A stretch of DNA of 64,000 nucleotides, taken from assembly GCF_018139625.1 (NCBI RefSeq), contig NZ_JAGSOH010000012.1, positions 1 through 64,000 of the forward strand, read 5' to 3'. The translations under genes and the position numbers were made by a program. This DNA is from Actinospica acidithermotolerans. Lineage in GTDB: Bacteria; Actinomycetota; Actinomycetes; Streptomycetales; Catenulisporaceae. The notes beneath the pieces were generated by a model, which searched no databases, was not told where the DNA came from, and saw only the letters and a list, made by a program, of their open reading frames with translations. Numbering within the stretch: position 1 is the stretch's first letter; each line of letters opens with the position of its first letter. Positions 7,809 to 15,952 of the stretch are shown in pieces.

Positions 7809-9941
7809 ATGAGCGACGGCGGGCGAGGCTGGTATCCCGGGGACGAGGACCCGCGGTACGACCCGTACGCGCCTCCGCAGCAGCCGCCGTCCGGCTACGG
7901 CCGCCCGCCGCAGCAGGGCCAGGGCCGCGGGCCCGGCTACGGCCAGGGGCAGAACCAGGGCGCGCCCGGCCAGGGCCGGCGCCAGGGCGGCGCGCCCGGC
8001 TACGGCCAGGGCGACCCGTATCAGAACCCGCAGGGCGGCCCGGGCTACGGCCGGGCGCAGCCGCCCGGCGGCTACCGGCAGGCCCCGCCGCGCGCTCCGC
8101 AGGGCGGCGACCGGTACCCCGAGGAGCGCGCCGTGCCCCGGCAGCGCCCCGCGCAGCCCTGGGACGCCGAGCCGGCCCGCGCCGACGTGTGGAGCGCGCC
8201 GGGCGAGGACGCGGCCGGCCGTGACGAGCTCGGGGAGAGCCGCGGCAGCCGCCGCCGGCGCGCCGCCGCCGAGGGTGCCGGAGCGGGTGCCGCCGCGGCC
8301 GGTCCCAGCCACGTGAACGACGACATCGACCTCGACGAGGTGGACCCGCACGGCAAGGCGCAGCGCGCCTGGGCCAGGCAGCAGGAGCTGGCCGGCCGGC
8401 CGCCCTCGAAGATGAAGCAGGCCACGAAGTGGACCGCGCTCGGCATGAGCGTCGTCGTGCTCGCCGGGGTCTGCTACGGCGCGTACGTCTACGAGACCAC
8501 CGTCGGCTCGATCAAGCACACCGCGCTGCTGCCCAGCGGCATGAGCGAGGCCTCGCTGCCCGCCGACCCCTACGGCCACACCGCGCAGAACATCCTGCTG
8601 ATCGGCTCGGACACCCGGGACACGGCCGCCGACTGCCAGCTCGGCAACGACTGCGGTCCCGGCGCGAACGCCGACTCGGAGATGATCCTGCACGTCTCCG
8701 CCGAGGGCACCGACGCGACGATCCTGTCCATCCCGCGCGATACCGTCGCCTACCTGCCGAACTGCGCCGAGAAGAACGGCACCACGACGCTCACCGGCTC
8801 CTACAGCACGTACCAGATCAACTCCGCGCTGCAGTACGGCCCCGAGTGCCAGGTCGCCGCGGACCACTACCTGACCGGCATCACCATCACCGGCTACATG
8901 CTGTTCGACTTCAGCGGCATCGTCACGATGTCCAACGCGCTCGGCGGCGTCCCGGTGTGCGTGACCTCGGCCGTGAACGACAAGGACTCCGGCCTGAAGC
9001 TGCCCGCGGGCACCAGCACCATCCAGGGCGACAAGGTCCTCGAGTTCCTGCGCACCCGGCACTCCTTCTTCGACGGCTCGGACCTCGGCCGCGAGGAGGC
9101 GACGCACTACTTCCTCGCCCAGATGATCCAGACGCTGCGCAAGAGCATGAACTTCAGCGACGTCACCCAGCTGATCTCGATCGGCCAGGCGGCGGCCAAG
9201 GCGATGACCGTGAGCGACAACTACGCGGGCCTGACGAACCTGGAGGGCCTGGTCGAGAGCCTGAACCGGGTGCCCACCAAGAACATCACGATGCTGACGA
9301 TGCCGTGGGAGTACGACCCGAACAACCAGAGCCGGGTCATCCCGTCCTCGGCCGCCAAGGCGGTGTTCGCGGCGATCCAGGGCTCGACCTCGTTCACCAA
9401 CACGACCAAGAGCAGCACTTCCAGCTCCGCCAAGTCGGCCACCAGCGCCGCCGCCTCCCCGACCGCCGCGGCCAGCGCGTCCACCTCCGCAAGCGTGGAC
9501 AAGGGCTCGGTCCCGGTGAACGTCTACAACGCCGACGGCGTGAGCGGCCGGGCCACGACGGTCAAGCAGGGGCTGATCTCGGACGGCTTCAGCAACACCG
9601 TCTCCGCGGGCAACGCCTCGACGGTCTCGGCGAGCCAGGTCACCTACGACCCGAACGAGGCCACCCGCGCCGAGGCCGACGCGGTCGCCGCCGCGCTCGG
9701 CATCTCGACCTCCGAGGTGTCGGCGACGACGAACTGGAAGGGCGTCAGCGTCTTCATCGGCACCGACTTCACCAGCGGCACCAAGCTCGGCGCCGGAACC
9801 GGCAGCACGGCCTCCACCCCCTCGGTGAACACCAGCGGCGCCGCCACGGCCCCCGCCGACTCGCACGAGAGCTTCGCGAGCGGCTCGGAGAACGAGTGCA
9901 TCCCGGTGGAGAGCGGCACGCTGAGCATGGCCTCCAAGTAG
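7809..9941 (+). CDS. LCP-family (LytR-CpsA-Psr) cell-wall glycopolymer ligase with LytR_C domain
   Basis: 710 residues from ATG 7809, chosen because GGAAAGGAAG lies just upstream; an extension to 7686 adds unconserved sequence. Residues 1-190 are a disordered cytoplasmic tail rich in Gly, Gln, Pro and Arg. One membrane segment follows (WTALGMSVVVLAGVCYGAYV), then the LCP domain with its landmarks NILLIGSDTRD, the MILHVSAEGTDATILSIPRDT strand and FLRTRHSFFDGSDLGR, where conserved Arg and Asp residues bind the lipid pyrophosphate. After a Ser/Ala/Thr linker, a LytR_C domain (VPVNVYNADGVSGRATTVKQ) ends near residue 660. The enzyme attaches lipid-linked glycopolymers to peptidoglycan outside the membrane. 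It converges with the TetR gene. Confidence 0.92.
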   Translation: MSDGGRGWYPGDEDPRYDPYAPPQQPPSGYGRPPQQGQGRGPGYGQGQNQGAPGQGRRQGGAPGYGQGDPYQNPQGGPGYGRAQPPGGYRQAPPRAPQGGDRYPEERAVPRQRPAQPWDAEPARADVWSAPGEDAAGRDELGESRGSRRRRAAAEGAGAGAAAAGPSHVNDDIDLDEVDPHGKAQRAWARQQELAGRPPSKMKQATKWTALGMSVVVLAGVCYGAYVYETTVGSIKHTALLPSGMSEASLPADPYGHTAQNILLIGSDTRDTAADCQLGNDCGPGANADSEMILHVSAEGTDATILSIPRDTVAYLPNCAEKNGTTTLTGSYSTYQINSALQYGPECQVAADHYLTGITITGYMLFDFSGIVTMSNALGGVPVCVTSAVNDKDSGLKLPAGTSTIQGDKVLEFLRTRHSFFDGSDLGREEATHYFLAQMIQTLRKSMNFSDVTQLISIGQAAAKAMTVSDNYAGLTNLEGLVESLNRVPTKNITMLTMPWEYDPNNQSRVIPSSAAKAVFAAIQGSTSFTNTTKSSTSSSAKSATSAAASPTAAASASTSASVDKGSVPVNVYNADGVSGRATTVKQGLISDGFSNTVSAGNASTVSASQVTYDPNEATRAEADAVAAALGISTSEVSATTNWKGVSVFIGTDFTSGTKLGAGTGSTASTPSVNTSGAATAPADSHESFASGSENECIPVESGTLSMASK

Positions 9942-9965
9942 GCCGTCGGCCGCAGCTTCGGTGAG

Positions 9966-9987
9966 GCCGGGCGGCTTCGGGCCCGGC
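9966..9987 (+). terminator. possible terminator hairpin after the LCP gene
   Basis: Seven-bp arms GCCGGGC and GCCCGGC around an 8-base loop, 25 bases past the LCP stop. There is no T-tract, which is common in high-GC actinomycetes, so function is uncertain. Confidence 0.35.
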
Positions 9988-10119
9988 TCGCTGACCGGGG
10001 CCTGCGCGGCGGCGGCGAGTACGTGAGAGTACGTGGGCTGAGGCGAGGGCGCGATCGAGCGGGGCGGCGGCTGCGCCGTGGTCCGGTCCGGCCCGGCGGA
10101 CTTCCGTGCCCCGGCCGCC

Positions 10120-10707
10120 TCAGCGCGGCCGGAGTCCGTCCAGCACCAGCGAGGCCAGCGCGTCCGCGACCGCGGGACCCGAGTCCGGCCCCTCCGCGCG
10201 GTACCACTCGACCACTGAGTTGACCAGGCCGAACACCAGCCGCGCCGTGAGCCGCGGGTCGAGATCCGCCCGAAGGTCCCCGTCCGCGATGGCGGCCGCG
10301 GCCAGCTCGGCGACCCGGTGATCGAACTCGCGGCGCGACGCCAGCGCCTCGCGCTCGGTCGCCGTGTTCCCGCGCACCCGGAGCAGCAGCGTGACATAGG
10401 GCAGCTTCTCGACCAGCACCAGGCACTCACGCCGGATCACGTACGCGAACCTGTCGACGGCGCGCCCCTGCGTCGCGCCCGGCTCGGTCAGTACGCCGAA
10501 CAGCCCATCGAGCGCGCGGGAGACGGCGAGGCGCAGCAGCTCCTCCTTGCCCGCGACGTGATGGTAGATCGAGGACTTGGTGATCCCCGCGGCCTTGGCC
10601 AGATCCTCCATCGAGGTGCCGTCGTAGCCGCGGACGTTGAACACGTCCACCGCCACGGCCAGCAGCGACTCCGGGGTGTGCCGATCCGCGCGTTTGGTCG
10701 CCGCCAC
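10120..10707 (-). CDS. TetR-family transcriptional repressor, probably of paaN (PaaR-like)
   Basis: 195 residues from GTG 10707-10705, selected because AGAGGAGG lies 8 bases upstream; a longer frame to 10791 reads as arginine-rich non-coding sequence. The N-terminus is a TetR DNA-binding domain: LLAVAVDVFNVRGYDGTSMEDLAKAAGITKSSIYHHVAGKEELL. The rest is a ligand-binding helical domain (FAYVIRRECLVLVEKLPYVTLLLRVRGN, then LTARLVFGLVNSVVEWY). It is divergent from the phenylacetate aldehyde dehydrogenase paaN, with a palindromic site at 10806-10819 between them. PaaR proteins are released by phenylacetyl-CoA; that effector is inferred here. The similar palindrome before the E1 alpha gene suggests a wider regulon. 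Confidence 0.85.
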   Translation of the reverse strand: MAATKRADRHTPESLLAVAVDVFNVRGYDGTSMEDLAKAAGITKSSIYHHVAGKEELLRLAVSRALDGLFGVLTEPGATQGRAVDRFAYVIRRECLVLVEKLPYVTLLLRVRGNTATEREALASRREFDHRVAELAAAAIADGDLRADLDPRLTARLVFGLVNSVVEWYRAEGPDSGPAVADALASLVLDGLRPR

Positions 10708-10805
10708 TGCGGAAACCTCCTCTCTGCGGGCGTCGCCGCGTCGAAGGGCCCCGCGCGGCCGCAGGTCGCCGCCGCGCGATCCCGCACGCAAGCCCCTTCG
10801 ATCCT

Positions 10806-10819
10806 ACCGAACGGTCGGT
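10806..10819. promoter_or_regulatory. operator between the TetR gene and paaN
   Basis: ACCGAACGGTCGGT, an inverted repeat that fits ACCGNNCGNNCGGT and is followed by TAGT as in the PaaR consensus I recall from Corynebacterium. A -10-like TAGTCT follows directly at 10820-10825, pointing into paaN, so bound repressor would block that promoter. On the minus strand the core is ACCGACCGTTCGGT, 12 of 14 identical to the E1 alpha operator core. Confidence 0.68.
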
Positions 10820-10929
10820 TAGTCTGGCTCGGACCGAACCGGCCGTAAAACGCGTCACCGCTGAAACCGAACCGGACAGAACCGACCCGACCCGAACCCG
10901 CGTCGACCCGCCGAGCACGAGGAGCCCTG

Positions 10930-12606
10930 ATGACCGCCACCGTCGCCGAACTCATCGCCCGGCACCGTCCGACCCTGGACGCGGCCCTCGGGGCGATCCG
11001 CTCCCGCGGGTACTACTCGCGGTTCCCGGAGAACGCCAAGGCCTACCCGGCCGAGGCGAAGGACCGCGCCCAGGCGGCCTTCGAGGCGCGGCACGGCGCC
11101 ACGTGGTCGCTCGGGCAGACCGGAGCGGACGGGACGACCGTGGGCGCGGAGGTCTCCCCGTACGGGTTCGAGCTCGGCTTCAGCTATGAGCACGTGGACC
11201 CGGACGTGCTGATCCCCGCGATGCAGGCGGCGATCCCCGCGTGGCGCGACGCCGGCGCCGAGGCCCGCGCGGCCGTGTGCATCGAGATCCTCTGCCGGCT
11301 CAACGCCAGAAGCTTCGAGGTCGCGTACACCGCGATGCACACCACCGGCCAGGCCTTCATGATGGCCTTTCAGGCGGCGGGCCCGAACGCCCAGGACCGC
11401 GGCCTGGAGGCGGTGGCGTACGGCTACTCCGCGCTGAACGCGCATCCGGACAAGGTGCTGTGGGAGAAGCCGACCGGCCGCGGCGAGCCGACCCGGCTGG
11501 CGAAGAAGTGGATCGCCGCCCCGCGCGGCGTCGCCCTCGTCGTGGGCTGCAACACCTTCCCGACCTGGAACGGCTACCCCGGCCTGTTCGCCTCGCTGGT
11601 CACCGGCAACGCGGCGCTGGTCAAGCCGCACCCCTGCGCCGTCGCCCCGCTCGCACTCACCGTCGAGACGGCCCGCGAGGTGCTCGGGGAGGCGGGCTTC
11701 TCCCCCGACCTCGTCGCCCTCGCCCCCGAGGCGAAGGACGAGGGCCTGGCCAAGACCCTCGCGCTGCGCCCCGAGGTGAAGATCATCGACTTCACCGGCT
11801 CGAACGAGTTCGGCGACTGGCTCGAGGCGAACGCCCGCCAAGCGCAGGTCTACACCGAGAAGGCCGGCATCAACACGGTCATCGTCGACTCCTTCCGCGA
11901 CGACGAGTACCCGGCGGCGCTGGGCCACCTCGCGTTCTCCCTGTCCCTGTACACCGCGCAGATGTGCACCACCCCGCAGAACATCCTCGTCCCTCGCGGC
12001 GGCATCCAGGTCGGGGACGAGCGCAAGTCCCCCGAGGAGTTCGCCGCCGACCTCGCCGGAGCCGTCGAGAAACTCCTCGGCGACGACGCGCGCGCCACCG
12101 CCATCCTCGGCGCCGTCGTCAACCCATTCATCCTCGATCGGCTGGACCGCGCCGCCGGCGTCGGCAAGACGGTCCTCGCCTCACGCGCCGTCACCCACCC
12201 CGACTTCCCCGACGCCGCGATCCGCACCCCCCTGATAGCCGCTGTGGACGCCGTCGACGCCGACATCTACACCCACGAGTGGTTCGGCCCCATCTCCTTC
12301 ATCATCACCACCGACTCGACGCAGGACTCGATCGACATCTACCGCGAGTCCGTCAAGGCCCACGGCGCCCTGACCGCCGCCGTGTACGCCGACAGCGAAG
12401 CGGTCATCCGCGCCGTCGAGGAAGCGACCTGGGAGGCGGGCGCCAACCTCTCGATCAACCTCGTCGGCCCCATCTACGTCAACCAGTCCGCCGCCTTCTC
12501 CGACTACCACGGCACCGGCGCCAACCCCGCGGCCAACGCCACCTACGCCGACCACGCTTTCGTCGCGGGCCGGTTCCGGTTCATCCAGTCGCGGCGGCCG
12601 GCGTAG
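10930..12606 (+). CDS. paaN: phenylacetic acid degradation protein PaaN (aldehyde dehydrogenase family)
   Basis: 558 residues from ATG 10930 with GAGGAGC upstream. It is an aldehyde dehydrogenase of the PaaN type: an N-terminal extension (LIARHRPTLDAALGAIRSRGYYSRFPE), the cofactor-site APRGVALVVGCNTFPTWNGYPGLFASLVTGNAALVKPHP, the general-base region YTEKAGINTVIV and the presumed nucleophile in YTAQMCTTPQNILVPRG. PaaN/PaaZ proteins oxidise the semialdehyde formed on ring cleavage of the epoxidised phenylacetyl-CoA. No paaABCDE, paaK or other pathway gene is in the window, so it is a stand-alone copy controlled by the adjacent TetR gene. Substrate is from family knowledge. Confidence 0.9.
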   Translation: MTATVAELIARHRPTLDAALGAIRSRGYYSRFPENAKAYPAEAKDRAQAAFEARHGATWSLGQTGADGTTVGAEVSPYGFELGFSYEHVDPDVLIPAMQAAIPAWRDAGAEARAAVCIEILCRLNARSFEVAYTAMHTTGQAFMMAFQAAGPNAQDRGLEAVAYGYSALNAHPDKVLWEKPTGRGEPTRLAKKWIAAPRGVALVVGCNTFPTWNGYPGLFASLVTGNAALVKPHPCAVAPLALTVETAREVLGEAGFSPDLVALAPEAKDEGLAKTLALRPEVKIIDFTGSNEFGDWLEANARQAQVYTEKAGINTVIVDSFRDDEYPAALGHLAFSLSLYTAQMCTTPQNILVPRGGIQVGDERKSPEEFAADLAGAVEKLLGDDARATAILGAVVNPFILDRLDRAAGVGKTVLASRAVTHPDFPDAAIRTPLIAAVDAVDADIYTHEWFGPISFIITTDSTQDSIDIYRESVKAHGALTAAVYADSEAVIRAVEEATWEAGANLSINLVGPIYVNQSAAFSDYHGTGANPAANATYADHAFVAGRFRFIQSRRPA

Positions 12607-12777
12607 CGGCCCGGCCCGGCGGCCAGTTCGGCGTCAAGGTCGGCCCGTCCTCGCGGGAACTGCCGCTGCGCGGGGAACTGGTGGGTTGACCGGAAAAGCC
12701 GGTGAAAGCGGTGCGCCGCGCGGGTAGGTAGTGGCCCGTGAGCGAAAATCCCCCTGCGTCGTGGCGACGGGCTCAAC

Positions 12778-12783
12778 TAGGCT
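12778..12783 (+). promoter_or_regulatory. -10 element TAGGCT of a leaderless promoter
   Basis: TAGGCT ends 8 bases before ATG 12792, the spacing at which transcription starts at or beside the A of the start codon. There is no ribosome site in between. It favours ATG 12792 over GTG 12738. Confidence 0.6.
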
Positions 12784-12791
12784 CCGCCGAT

Positions 12792-13376
12792 ATGGAGGAC
12801 AACGATCAGCGGGTCCCCGACCCGCGCCAACTGGTGGCCGTGCTCGCCGACACCGCCAAGCTGCGGGTCTTCGCCGCGCTGGTGCTCGCCGACCCGCCCG
12901 AGGGGCTGACGGCGGCCCAGCTCGCCGCGGCGGCGGGCGCCGACGCGGCGGAGACCGGCCGCGCGCTGGCCAACCTGGGCGCCCTCGGCCTGGTCCGCGG
13001 AACGCGGGGGGACCGCTACACGGCGGCCCCCGAGGTCTTCCGCCGAGCCCTGAGCGAGCTCAACCGGCAGCGCGACGAGGCGGCCGCGAAGGCCTTCTCG
13101 ACCACCGATCCGGCGCGCCTTTCGGTGCTGCTCAACTGCTTCCAGGACGGCAAGCTGGTCTACCTGCCGGAGAAGTTCGGCAAGCGGCAGATCGTGCTCG
13201 AGGAGGTCGCGCAGGCCTTCGAACCCGGCACCCGGTACGCCGAGGCCGAGGTGAACATGGTGCTGCGCGACCTCTACCCCGACTACGCCGCCCTGCGCCG
13301 CTACCTGATCGACTCGGCCTTCCTCTCCCGCGAGGACGGTTTCTATTGGCGCACAGGTGGGACGGTAGACGTTTGA
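12792..13376 (+). CDS. ArsR-like winged helix fused to DUF2087 (transcriptional regulator)
   Basis: 194 residues from ATG 12792, the start set by the -10 element 8 bases upstream. Residues 1-75 form an ArsR/MarR-like helix-turn-helix (RQLVAVLADTAKLRVFAALVL, AAQLAAAAGADAAETGRALANLGALGLVRGTRGDRYTAAPE). After a helical linker, residues 120-190 match DUF2087: VYLPEKFGKRQIVLEEVAQAFEPGTRYAEAEVNMVLRDLYPDYAALRRYLID, then LSREDGFYWRTGG. DUF2087 proteins are commonly annotated as regulators, but targets are unknown. A short DUF2231 membrane gene follows after 69 bases. A CGTTTGAAC repeat covers the stop codon and recurs 35 bases on. Confidence 0.85.
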   Translation: MEDNDQRVPDPRQLVAVLADTAKLRVFAALVLADPPEGLTAAQLAAAAGADAAETGRALANLGALGLVRGTRGDRYTAAPEVFRRALSELNRQRDEAAAKAFSTTDPARLSVLLNCFQDGKLVYLPEKFGKRQIVLEEVAQAFEPGTRYAEAEVNMVLRDLYPDYAALRRYLIDSAFLSREDGFYWRTGGTVDV

Positions 13377-13445
13377 ACCTTTACGCAAGCGCGTACGTTG
13401 TTGCCGTTTGAACAATGAGTCGAGACGCCAGTTGAGGACGCTTCC

Positions 13446-13916
13446 ATGCCGTACACCGTGTTCGGACTGCCCACGCACATACTGATCATCCACGTGACGG
13501 TGGTCGGCATACCGCTGGCGTGCCTGGGCGTCCTCGCCATCGCGATCCGGCCTGCCTGGCGCCGCCGGTTCGGCTGGTGGGTCGCGGCGCTCGCCGTGAT
13601 CATGGTGCCGGTGACGTACGCGACGCAGCTCGCGGGCACGCAGCTGTACAACCACAACTCGTACCTGCAGACCGTGGCCGCGCAGCACAAGGCGCTCGGC
13701 GGCACGCTGGTCTGGTTCGTCGCCGCGGTGGCCGTGCTGGCTTTGGCGCTGGCGCTGGCCGAGAGGCGCGGCTACGCGGACCACCACGCGGCGATGGTCG
13801 TCATCGCGGCGCTCGCCATCGGCGCGAGCGCGATCTGCCTCGTGCGCGTCGTCCAGGTCGGCGACTCGGGCGCGCGGGCCGCGTGGGGCGGCATCGTGAA
13901 GACCTCGAACAAGTAG
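13446..13916 (+). CDS. DUF2231 family four-helix membrane protein
   Basis: 156 residues from ATG 13446, with GAGGAC at a suitable distance. The N-terminal FGLPTHILIIHVTVVGIPLACLG resembles the GLPxHPxxVH opening of DUF2231, with His residues at the edge of the first membrane helix. Three more hydrophobic segments follow (FGWWVAALAVIMVPVTYATQLA, GGTLVWFVAAVAVLALALALAE, AMVVIAALAIGASAICLVRVV), and the C-terminal DSGARAAWGG is also family-like. The conserved His residues suggest haem or metal binding as in related redox membrane proteins; this is inference. A hairpin follows the stop codon. Confidence 0.75.
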   Translation: MPYTVFGLPTHILIIHVTVVGIPLACLGVLAIAIRPAWRRRFGWWVAALAVIMVPVTYATQLAGTQLYNHNSYLQTVAAQHKALGGTLVWFVAAVAVLALALALAERRGYADHHAAMVVIAALAIGASAICLVRVVQVGDSGARAAWGGIVKTSNK

Positions 13917-13951
13917 CAAGCAGCGCCGCAAGGCCTCGCGAGACGCCGAGA

Positions 13952-13986
13952 GCCCCTGCACCCGCGGTGGACCGGGTGGGGGGCTC
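13952..13986 (+). terminator. hairpin terminator between convergent genes
   Basis: AGAGCCCC pairs with GGGGCTCT and CACCC with GGGTG inside it, around a loop of about 10 bases. It lies some 35 bases past the DUF2231 stop and would serve this gene and possibly the convergent gene at 14045. There is no T-tract. Confidence 0.5.
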
Positions 13987-14044
13987 TTCGACGTTGCCAG
14001 GCGTTGTCAGGGGGTCTGCGGCCCCTGAGGAGGGGCCTGGGGAG

Positions 14045-14437
14045 TCAGGCGACGACGCCTTCCACCGTGACCGGGCCGTCCGGCCACCGGCGCAGCGCCA
14101 CGCGGTCGCCCGGCTTGGGCCACAGGCGGCCGGCGGAGCGGGCGCGGGCGACGGCCAGCAGCAGCGACGCGCAGTAGGTCGCGGCGGTGGCGCCGAGTTC
14201 GGTCAGCACCAGGGCGCCGACCGGATCGCAGGTCATTATCCGGCCGGGCAGCAGTCCGGGCGCGAGGCGGGCGAGCTCGGCGATCTCCGGCTCGCTCCAG
14301 CCGAGGCCGTCGTCCATCGGTTCCGCGGCCTCGGCGGCCTCGGCGGCGGACGGGCGTCGCGACCGGGTGCGGGACGGCCGGCAGGGGGGCACAGGGGTAG
14401 GCGCTGGGCCTGCCGCGGAAATCGCCTGTGCCGACAT
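14045..14437 (-). CDS. conserved-looking hypothetical protein
   Basis: 130 residues from ATG 14437-14435, chosen because GGAGG lies 6 bases upstream; the frame stays open to 14500. The first 45 residues are Pro/Arg/Ala-rich and probably disordered. The second part appears folded: WSEPEIAELARLAPGLLPGRIM, then a helix LTELGATAATYCASLLLAVARA, ending LWPKPGDRVALRRWPDGPVTVEGVVA. No signal peptide is clear. I do not recognise the family. Codon bias is normal for the window. It is convergent with the DUF2231 gene and divergent from the NlpC/P60 gene. Confidence 0.5.
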   Translation of the reverse strand: MSAQAISAAGPAPTPVPPCRPSRTRSRRPSAAEAAEAAEPMDDGLGWSEPEIAELARLAPGLLPGRIMTCDPVGALVLTELGATAATYCASLLLAVARARSAGRLWPKPGDRVALRRWPDGPVTVEGVVA

Positions 14438-14803
14438 GGATGCCTCCGTGGTACTGATTCGCTTCGGGGAGCGGGTCCGGGTTGTCAAATATCCGCTCAT
14501 GGGTTGAGCGTACGGTTTGTCTCACTGAATCGAAGATTCTAGGGGCCCGCCGCAACCCTGTCGCCGAATTTTTCCCCGGCCGGGCGCAATCGGCCGCTCC
14601 GGGCGCGCCACCAGGCCCGCCGTACCCCGAACGGGCGCCGGAAAACGGGCAACTGCGGCCGAAAGCACAGAGGCGCGGTAACGATCCGGCAAAGCGGCGC
14701 TCACCCTGCGCGCCCAGCCGGTCACCCCTGGCTAGGGTGACGCGGTATCGGTCGACCGGGGTCCCCGCCCGGTCGCAGGTCCCTGGTCTGGAGTGGTGCC
14801 GCG
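14438..14803. other. divergent intergenic region before the NlpC/P60 gene
   Basis: 366 bases without a gene. A small inverted repeat GAATC-N3-GATTC is at 14527-14539. A -10-like TAGGGT at 14735-14740 would give a leader of roughly 55 bases for the hydrolase gene. NlpC/P60 and Rpf genes of actinomycetes are often under a c-di-AMP riboswitch, but I could not find its conserved core here. Confidence 0.35.
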
Positions 14804-15859
14804 ATGGTGTCTCACAAACGGGCGAACCGCGTGGTCGGGCCGGTCGCGGCGAGCGGCGGGCGCAGGGTCGGCGCGGTGACGTCGTCGGCCGCGGCGGTGG
14901 GAATCGCGGCGGCGGTGTGCGCGCCGGCGACGAGCCAGGCGCTGACGGTGCAGTCGGTCACGGCGCAGGTGCAGAGCCTGCGGGCGCAGTCGGAGATCGC
15001 GACGCAGCGCTACGACCGGGCGTCCCAGGACATGGCGGCGCTTCAGCAGAAGGTCGACGCCATTCAGTCCACGGCGTCGACGATTCAGCTGCAGGTCAAT
15101 AAATACTACGGATCGTTAGGTCAATTGGCCGAAACGCAATATCGCGGCGCCGGCGTCGATCCCACCTTGCAGCTTATGTTCGCGCAGCAACCCGATGAAT
15201 TCCTGCAGCGCGCGGTCAGCCTTCAGTCGCTCAGCCGCGGCGAATCCGTCGGACTGAAAAGGGTTCTTCAGCAACAGCAGCAGCTCGTGCAGTTCCGCGC
15301 CGAGGCCTCGCAGGCCATGGAGCAGCAGGCGGACGACGAGTCGCGGGCCGCGGCGGCGCGGGCGCAGATCCTCGCCGGGGAGCGGCAGGCGCAGGCGCTG
15401 CTCGACCAGCTGACGTCGGCCCAGCGCTGGTCGATGGACTACGCGGGCATCACCCCGCAGGAGATCGCGAACCTGCCGCAGCCGGCCGGCCGGGCCGCGA
15501 CGGCGGTCGACTTCGCCGAGTCGAAGCTGGGCATGTGGTACCAGTGGGGCGGCACCGGCGATCCCAGCTACGACTGCTCCGGCCTGGTCCAGGCCGCGTG
15601 GGCGGCGGCCGGCGTGCAGCTGCCGCGCGTGACGTGGGATCAGATCGACGCCGGCCAGGCGGTCTCGCCGGATCCCGCCGATCTGCAGCCCGGCGACCTG
15701 ATCTTCTACCTCGGCGGCGCGCACGTCGCCATGTACGTGGGAAACGGCCTGGTCATCCACGCGCCGACCACCGGGCAGCGGATCCAGTACGGCCGCTGGA
15801 ACATGATGCCGGTCACCGCGGCCAGGCAGATCCTTCCCACCACGGAGCTCAGCAGCTGA
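14804..15859 (+). CDS. secreted NlpC/P60 peptidoglycan endopeptidase with coiled-coil domain; contains a TTA codon
   Basis: 351 residues from ATG 14804. A signal peptide (basic start, then VTSSAAAVGIAAAVCAPATSQA) is followed by a coiled coil of about 170 residues rich in Gln and Ala, and the NlpC/P60 domain (about 228-345). The catalytic Cys lies in YDCSGLVQAAW, the His in GGAHVAMYVG and the third polar residue in VIHAPT. This is the RipA type that cuts D-Glu-mDAP bonds during septation. Codon 105 (15116-15118) is TTA, one of only two in-frame TTA codons I found in the window. Codons around 15060-15260 are unusually A/T-rich for this genome (AAT AAA, TTA, CAA TTG), suggesting a segment of different history. 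Confidence 0.9.
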   Translation: MVSHKRANRVVGPVAASGGRRVGAVTSSAAAVGIAAAVCAPATSQALTVQSVTAQVQSLRAQSEIATQRYDRASQDMAALQQKVDAIQSTASTIQLQVNKYYGSLGQLAETQYRGAGVDPTLQLMFAQQPDEFLQRAVSLQSLSRGESVGLKRVLQQQQQLVQFRAEASQAMEQQADDESRAAAARAQILAGERQAQALLDQLTSAQRWSMDYAGITPQEIANLPQPAGRAATAVDFAESKLGMWYQWGGTGDPSYDCSGLVQAAWAAAGVQLPRVTWDQIDAGQAVSPDPADLQPGDLIFYLGGAHVAMYVGNGLVIHAPTTGQRIQYGRWNMMPVTAARQILPTTELSS

Positions 15860-15952
15860 GAATCCCGCCGGGCGCTGGCCCGGTGTCGGCGGGGCGCAGT
15901 AGCATCGCAGCAGAGTCCAGACCTCCGATGAATCGAGGAGCGCCGAGCCGCG

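Noticed and set aside
7752-10430. 892-codon antisense frame over the LCP gene
   Set aside because: The sense frame has a signal anchor, LCP and LytR_C domains; the antisense is repetitive Arg/Gly/Val sequence.
14640-14803. c-di-AMP (ydaO) riboswitch before the NlpC/P60 gene
   Set aside because: The expected conserved core was not found; only a GC-rich leader of about 60 bases is visible.
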